From CAYLLD01 sp964425135 (GTDB lineage: Bacteria > Pseudomonadota > Alphaproteobacteria > Rhodobacterales > Rhodobacteraceae), in NCBI GenBank assembly GCA_964425135.1, contig CAYRKW010000049.1, positions 1 to 23,455 of the forward strand: 23,455 bases of DNA, given 5' to 3'. The translations under genes were made by a program, and so were the position numbers. Position 1 is the first letter of the stretch. Each line of letters starts with the position of its first letter. The notes under the pieces are model-generated. The model searched no databases. It was not told where the DNA came from and saw only the letters and a list, made by a program, of their open reading frames with translations. Positions 21,115 through 23,455 of this stretch are shown here, in pieces.

Positions 21115-23406
21115 TTGAAGCGATTCTCAGCGGATATTTCCGAACAGATTTGGGATATGAAATACCGGCTCAAAACCGCTGAGGGCGATGCGCTTGATAC
21201 ATCGGTTGAGGAAAGCTGGACCCGTGTTGCCACGGCACTGGCAAGCGTAGAGGGCAAGCCGGATGATTGGCAGCCCATATTTTATAGCGCGTTAGAGGAT
21301 TTTCGCTTTCTGCCTGCGGGCCGCATTCTGGCCGGTGCCGGGACTGGGCGGTCGGTTACGCTGTTCAACTGCTTTGTGATGGGAACCGTGCCGGACAGTA
21401 TGGGTGGCATATTCGATATGCTCAAAGAAGCGGCGCTGACGATGCAGCAGGGCGGCGGGATCGGGTATGACTTCTCGACGATTCGACCCAAGGGCGCGGC
21501 AGTCAAAGGTGTGGCGGCGGATGCGTCGGGGCCGTTGTCGTTCATGGATGTTTGGGATGCGATGTGCCGGACGATTATGTCGGCAGGCTCACGGCGTGGT
21601 GCGATGATGGCGACGCTGCGCTGCGATCACCCGGATATTGAGGATTTCATCACTGCCAAGCAGGATGCGGCGCGGCTGCGGATGTTTAATCTGTCGGTGC
21701 TGGTCACGGATCCGTTCATGGATGCGGTCAAAGCGGATGAGCCGTGGGATCTTGTCTTTGGCGGCGAGGTTTACCGCACCGTGCAGGCGCGCGAGTTGTG
21801 GGATGCGATCATGCAGGCGACGTTTGATTATGCGGAACCGGGGGTGATATTCATCGACCGGATCAATGCGCTCAACAATCTGAATTATTGTGAGACGATT
21901 GCCGCGACCAACCCGTGCGGCGAGCAGCCACTGCCGCCCTATGGCGCCTGTTTGCTAGGGTCGATCAATCTGGCGCGGCTGGTGACGCGCCCCTTTGAGA
22001 CGGATGCGGGGCTCGATGAGGCGCAGCTCTCCGAGTTGGTCGCAACAGCTGTGCGGATGATGGACAATGTGGTCGATGCCTCGCGCTTCCCGCTGGAGGC
22101 GCAGGCGCAAGAGGCTGCAGCAAAACGGCGGATCGGGCTGGGAGTGACCGGGCTTGCGGATGCGCTTTTGATGCTGGGCGCACGTTATGGATCGGATGAG
22201 GCTGTGGCGCTGACGGATCGCTGGATGGGGCGGATTGCCAATGCGGCTTACATGGCGTCGGCGGAACTGGCGGGCGAAAAGGGCGCATTCCCGCTTTACG
22301 ATGCAAAAGCGTTTGCCAAGGGGGCGATGTATCGCTCGCTCGATAAGGATGTACAGGCCGCGATCAAGAAACACGGTATTCGCAATGCGCTGCTGACCTC
22401 GATTGCACCAACCGGGACGATCTCGCTTTATGCGGGGAATGTTTCGTCGGGGATTGAGCCGGTGTTTGCCTATTCCTATACCCGCAAGGTTTTGCAAAAG
22501 GACGGCTCGCGCACAGAAGAAGAAGTCGTGGATTACGCGGTGCAGATGTGGCGGGAGTTGAAGGGCGATGCGCCGCTGCCCGAACATTTCGTGTCTGTGC
22601 AGACGCTAACGCCGCAAGATCATGTGCGCATGCAGGCGGCGGCGCAAAAGTGGATCGACAGTTCGATTTCCAAGACCATCAATGTGCCCGAAGATATCTC
22701 GTTTGAGGCGTTCAAGGACGTCTATATGGCGGCCTGGGATCAGGGCTGTAAAGGCTGCACAACCTACCGGCCCAATGATGTGACCGGCTCGGTGTTGAGC
22801 GTGTCCGAAAGCTCGGACGCCGTGCCCCAAGAGACCCCGGATCAGGTCCGGGGTGGGACCGGCGACGGGGCGGAGGTTGTCTATATCGCTGAGCCGCTGA
22901 ACCGGCCAGAGGCGCTGGAAGGGCTGACCTATAAGGTAAAGTGGCCTGAGAGCGAGCATGCGATCTACATCACCGTAAACGACACTGTTGTCGGCGGACA
23001 GCGACGGCCGTTTGAGGTGTTCATCAACTCCAAGAACATGGAGCATTATGCGTGGACCGTTGCACTGACGCGGATGATTTCGGCGGTGTTCCGGCGCGGC
23101 GGGGATGTCAGTTTCGTTGTCGAGGAGATGAAAGCGGTATTTGATCCGCGTGGCGGGGCTTGGGTGAACGGCAAATATGTGCCCTCCATTCTGGCGGCCA
23201 TCGGTTCGGTGATCGAGCGGCATATGATCGAGATCGGGTTTCTGGCCGGCGAAGGGATGGGGCTGAAAACCGACCCCAAAGCCGATGTGATCCGTGTGGG
23301 CGAGCGGCCCAAGGGGCCTGCGTGCCCGAACTGCGGGCAGTATGCGCTGCGGATGGTCGAGGGGTGCATGACCTGCGGGGAGTGCGGGCATTCGAAGTGT
23401 AGCTAG
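21115..23406 (+). CDS. nrdJ: vitamin B12-dependent (class II) ribonucleoside-diphosphate reductase
   Basis: NrdJ makes deoxyribonucleotides with adenosylcobalamin instead of oxygen-dependent cofactors. Numbered from the TTG at 21115, the protein has 763 residues. The redox pair is Cys86 (TLFNCFVMG) and Cys279 (YGACLLGSINL), with the thiyl radical Cys268 in NPCGEQ flanked by Asn266 and Glu270. The N-C-E and 11-residue spacing agree with Thermotoga NrdJ. The C-terminus has a Cys-rich zinc-ribbon-like tail, CPNCGQ...CMTCGECGHSKCS, that shuttles electrons. The TTG has GGAG (21104-21107) seven bases upstream; ATG 21097 and GTG 21070 are in frame but overlap promoter elements. The linker near residue 575 contains the palindromic repeat translated as TPDQVRG. 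Confidence 0.95.
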   Translation: MKRFSADISEQIWDMKYRLKTAEGDALDTSVEESWTRVATALASVEGKPDDWQPIFYSALEDFRFLPAGRILAGAGTGRSVTLFNCFVMGTVPDSMGGIFDMLKEAALTMQQGGGIGYDFSTIRPKGAAVKGVAADASGPLSFMDVWDAMCRTIMSAGSRRGAMMATLRCDHPDIEDFITAKQDAARLRMFNLSVLVTDPFMDAVKADEPWDLVFGGEVYRTVQARELWDAIMQATFDYAEPGVIFIDRINALNNLNYCETIAATNPCGEQPLPPYGACLLGSINLARLVTRPFETDAGLDEAQLSELVATAVRMMDNVVDASRFPLEAQAQEAAAKRRIGLGVTGLADALLMLGARYGSDEAVALTDRWMGRIANAAYMASAELAGEKGAFPLYDAKAFAKGAMYRSLDKDVQAAIKKHGIRNALLTSIAPTGTISLYAGNVSSGIEPVFAYSYTRKVLQKDGSRTEEEVVDYAVQMWRELKGDAPLPEHFVSVQTLTPQDHVRMQAAAQKWIDSSISKTINVPEDISFEAFKDVYMAAWDQGCKGCTTYRPNDVTGSVLSVSESSDAVPQETPDQVRGGTGDGAEVVYIAEPLNRPEALEGLTYKVKWPESEHAIYITVNDTVVGGQRRPFEVFINSKNMEHYAWTVALTRMISAVFRRGGDVSFVVEEMKAVFDPRGGAWVNGKYVPSILAAIGSVIERHMIEIGFLAGEGMGLKTDPKADVIRVGERPKGPACPNCGQYALRMVEGCMTCGECGHSKCS
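22829..22857. repeat. dispersed palindromic repeat, copy 2 (inside nrdJ)
   Basis: ACCCCGGA (22834-22841) and TCCGGGGT (22847-22854) form a perfect 8-bp stem around the loop TCAGG. It is read in frame as E-T-P-D-Q-V-R-G-G. It lies in a linker between the catalytic part of NrdJ and its C-terminal region, among low-complexity Ser/Asp/Gly residues. Relative to copy 1 the two outer base pairs differ, and both strands of each pair have changed. Confidence 0.88.
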
Positions 23407-23418
23407 AGCGCCGCATCC

Positions 23419-23455
23419 CTAATCTATCAGCGCCGCGACATCGGCGAGCGTTGCG
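23419..23455 (-). CDS. probable C-terminus of the next gene (partial)
   Basis: On the minus strand the last 37 bases read ATLADVAALID followed by TAG (23421-23419). The Ala/Leu/Asp pattern is a plausible C-terminal helix of a gene convergent with nrdJ. Twelve bases separate the two stops. Only 11 residues are visible, so the product cannot be named. Confidence 0.35.
   Translation of the reverse strand, partial: ATLADVAALID

Overview
The window looks like chromosomal DNA of an alphaproteobacterium, most likely of the Rhodobacterales/Roseobacter type. Grounds are the high-GC codon use with long antisense shadow ORFs, a DUF1489-family protein, a glcDEF glycolate oxidase operon, a class II (B12-dependent) NrdJ ribonucleotide reductase, and an endonuclease-type MutL. 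This placement rests on gene content only. I see no tRNA, rRNA, CRISPR, transposase or prophage gene.

Layout. 1-485: a small secreted EF-hand protein with a clean intrinsic terminator. 484-3482 (minus): mutL followed by rmuC, joined by an ATGA overlap. 3607-3915: a YCII-like protein, convergent with mtnA (minus). 5244-7947 (minus): kdgK and an FAD amine/amino-acid oxidase joined by a GTGA overlap, then ndk with a strong terminator. 8162-12722: glcD, glcE and glcF, with an unusual ~690 bp insertion between glcE and glcF that carries a small membrane-protein ORF. 12893-15976: a 1027-residue signalling protein (SAM domain, class III nucleotide cyclase, STAND-like ATPase, TPR-like tail), bounded by inverted repeats upstream and a complex hairpin terminator downstream. 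16096-16941 (minus): an unrecognised lipoprotein. It is divergent from two tandem trypsin-like secreted proteases (17144-18964) that share a C-terminal tail. 18968-19699 (minus): a dual-specificity/tyrosine phosphatase-like protein. 19914-20973 (minus): DUF1489 protein plus an unrecognised 200-residue protein. 21115-23406: nrdJ. 23419-23455 (minus): probable C-terminus of the next gene.

Functional themes are DNA repair (MutL, RmuC), nucleotide supply (Ndk, NrdJ), C2/sugar-acid oxidation (GlcDEF, KdgK), methylthioribose salvage (MtnA), and envelope or signalling functions (EF-hand protein, proteases, lipoprotein, cyclase, phosphatase).

The most interesting non-coding signals are these. (1) The nrdJ promoter has a perfect DnaA box next to two NrdR-box-like 16-mers spaced 31 bp apart, the second containing TATAAT; this pushes the likely start to a TTG. 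(2) A 29-bp palindromic repeat lies between glcD and glcE, and a second copy lies inside the nrdJ reading frame, differing only by compensatory stem changes. (3) An array of five ATGCACA-like heptamers at 11-12 bp spacing lies upstream of the phosphatase gene. None of these was tested computationally; all were read by eye.
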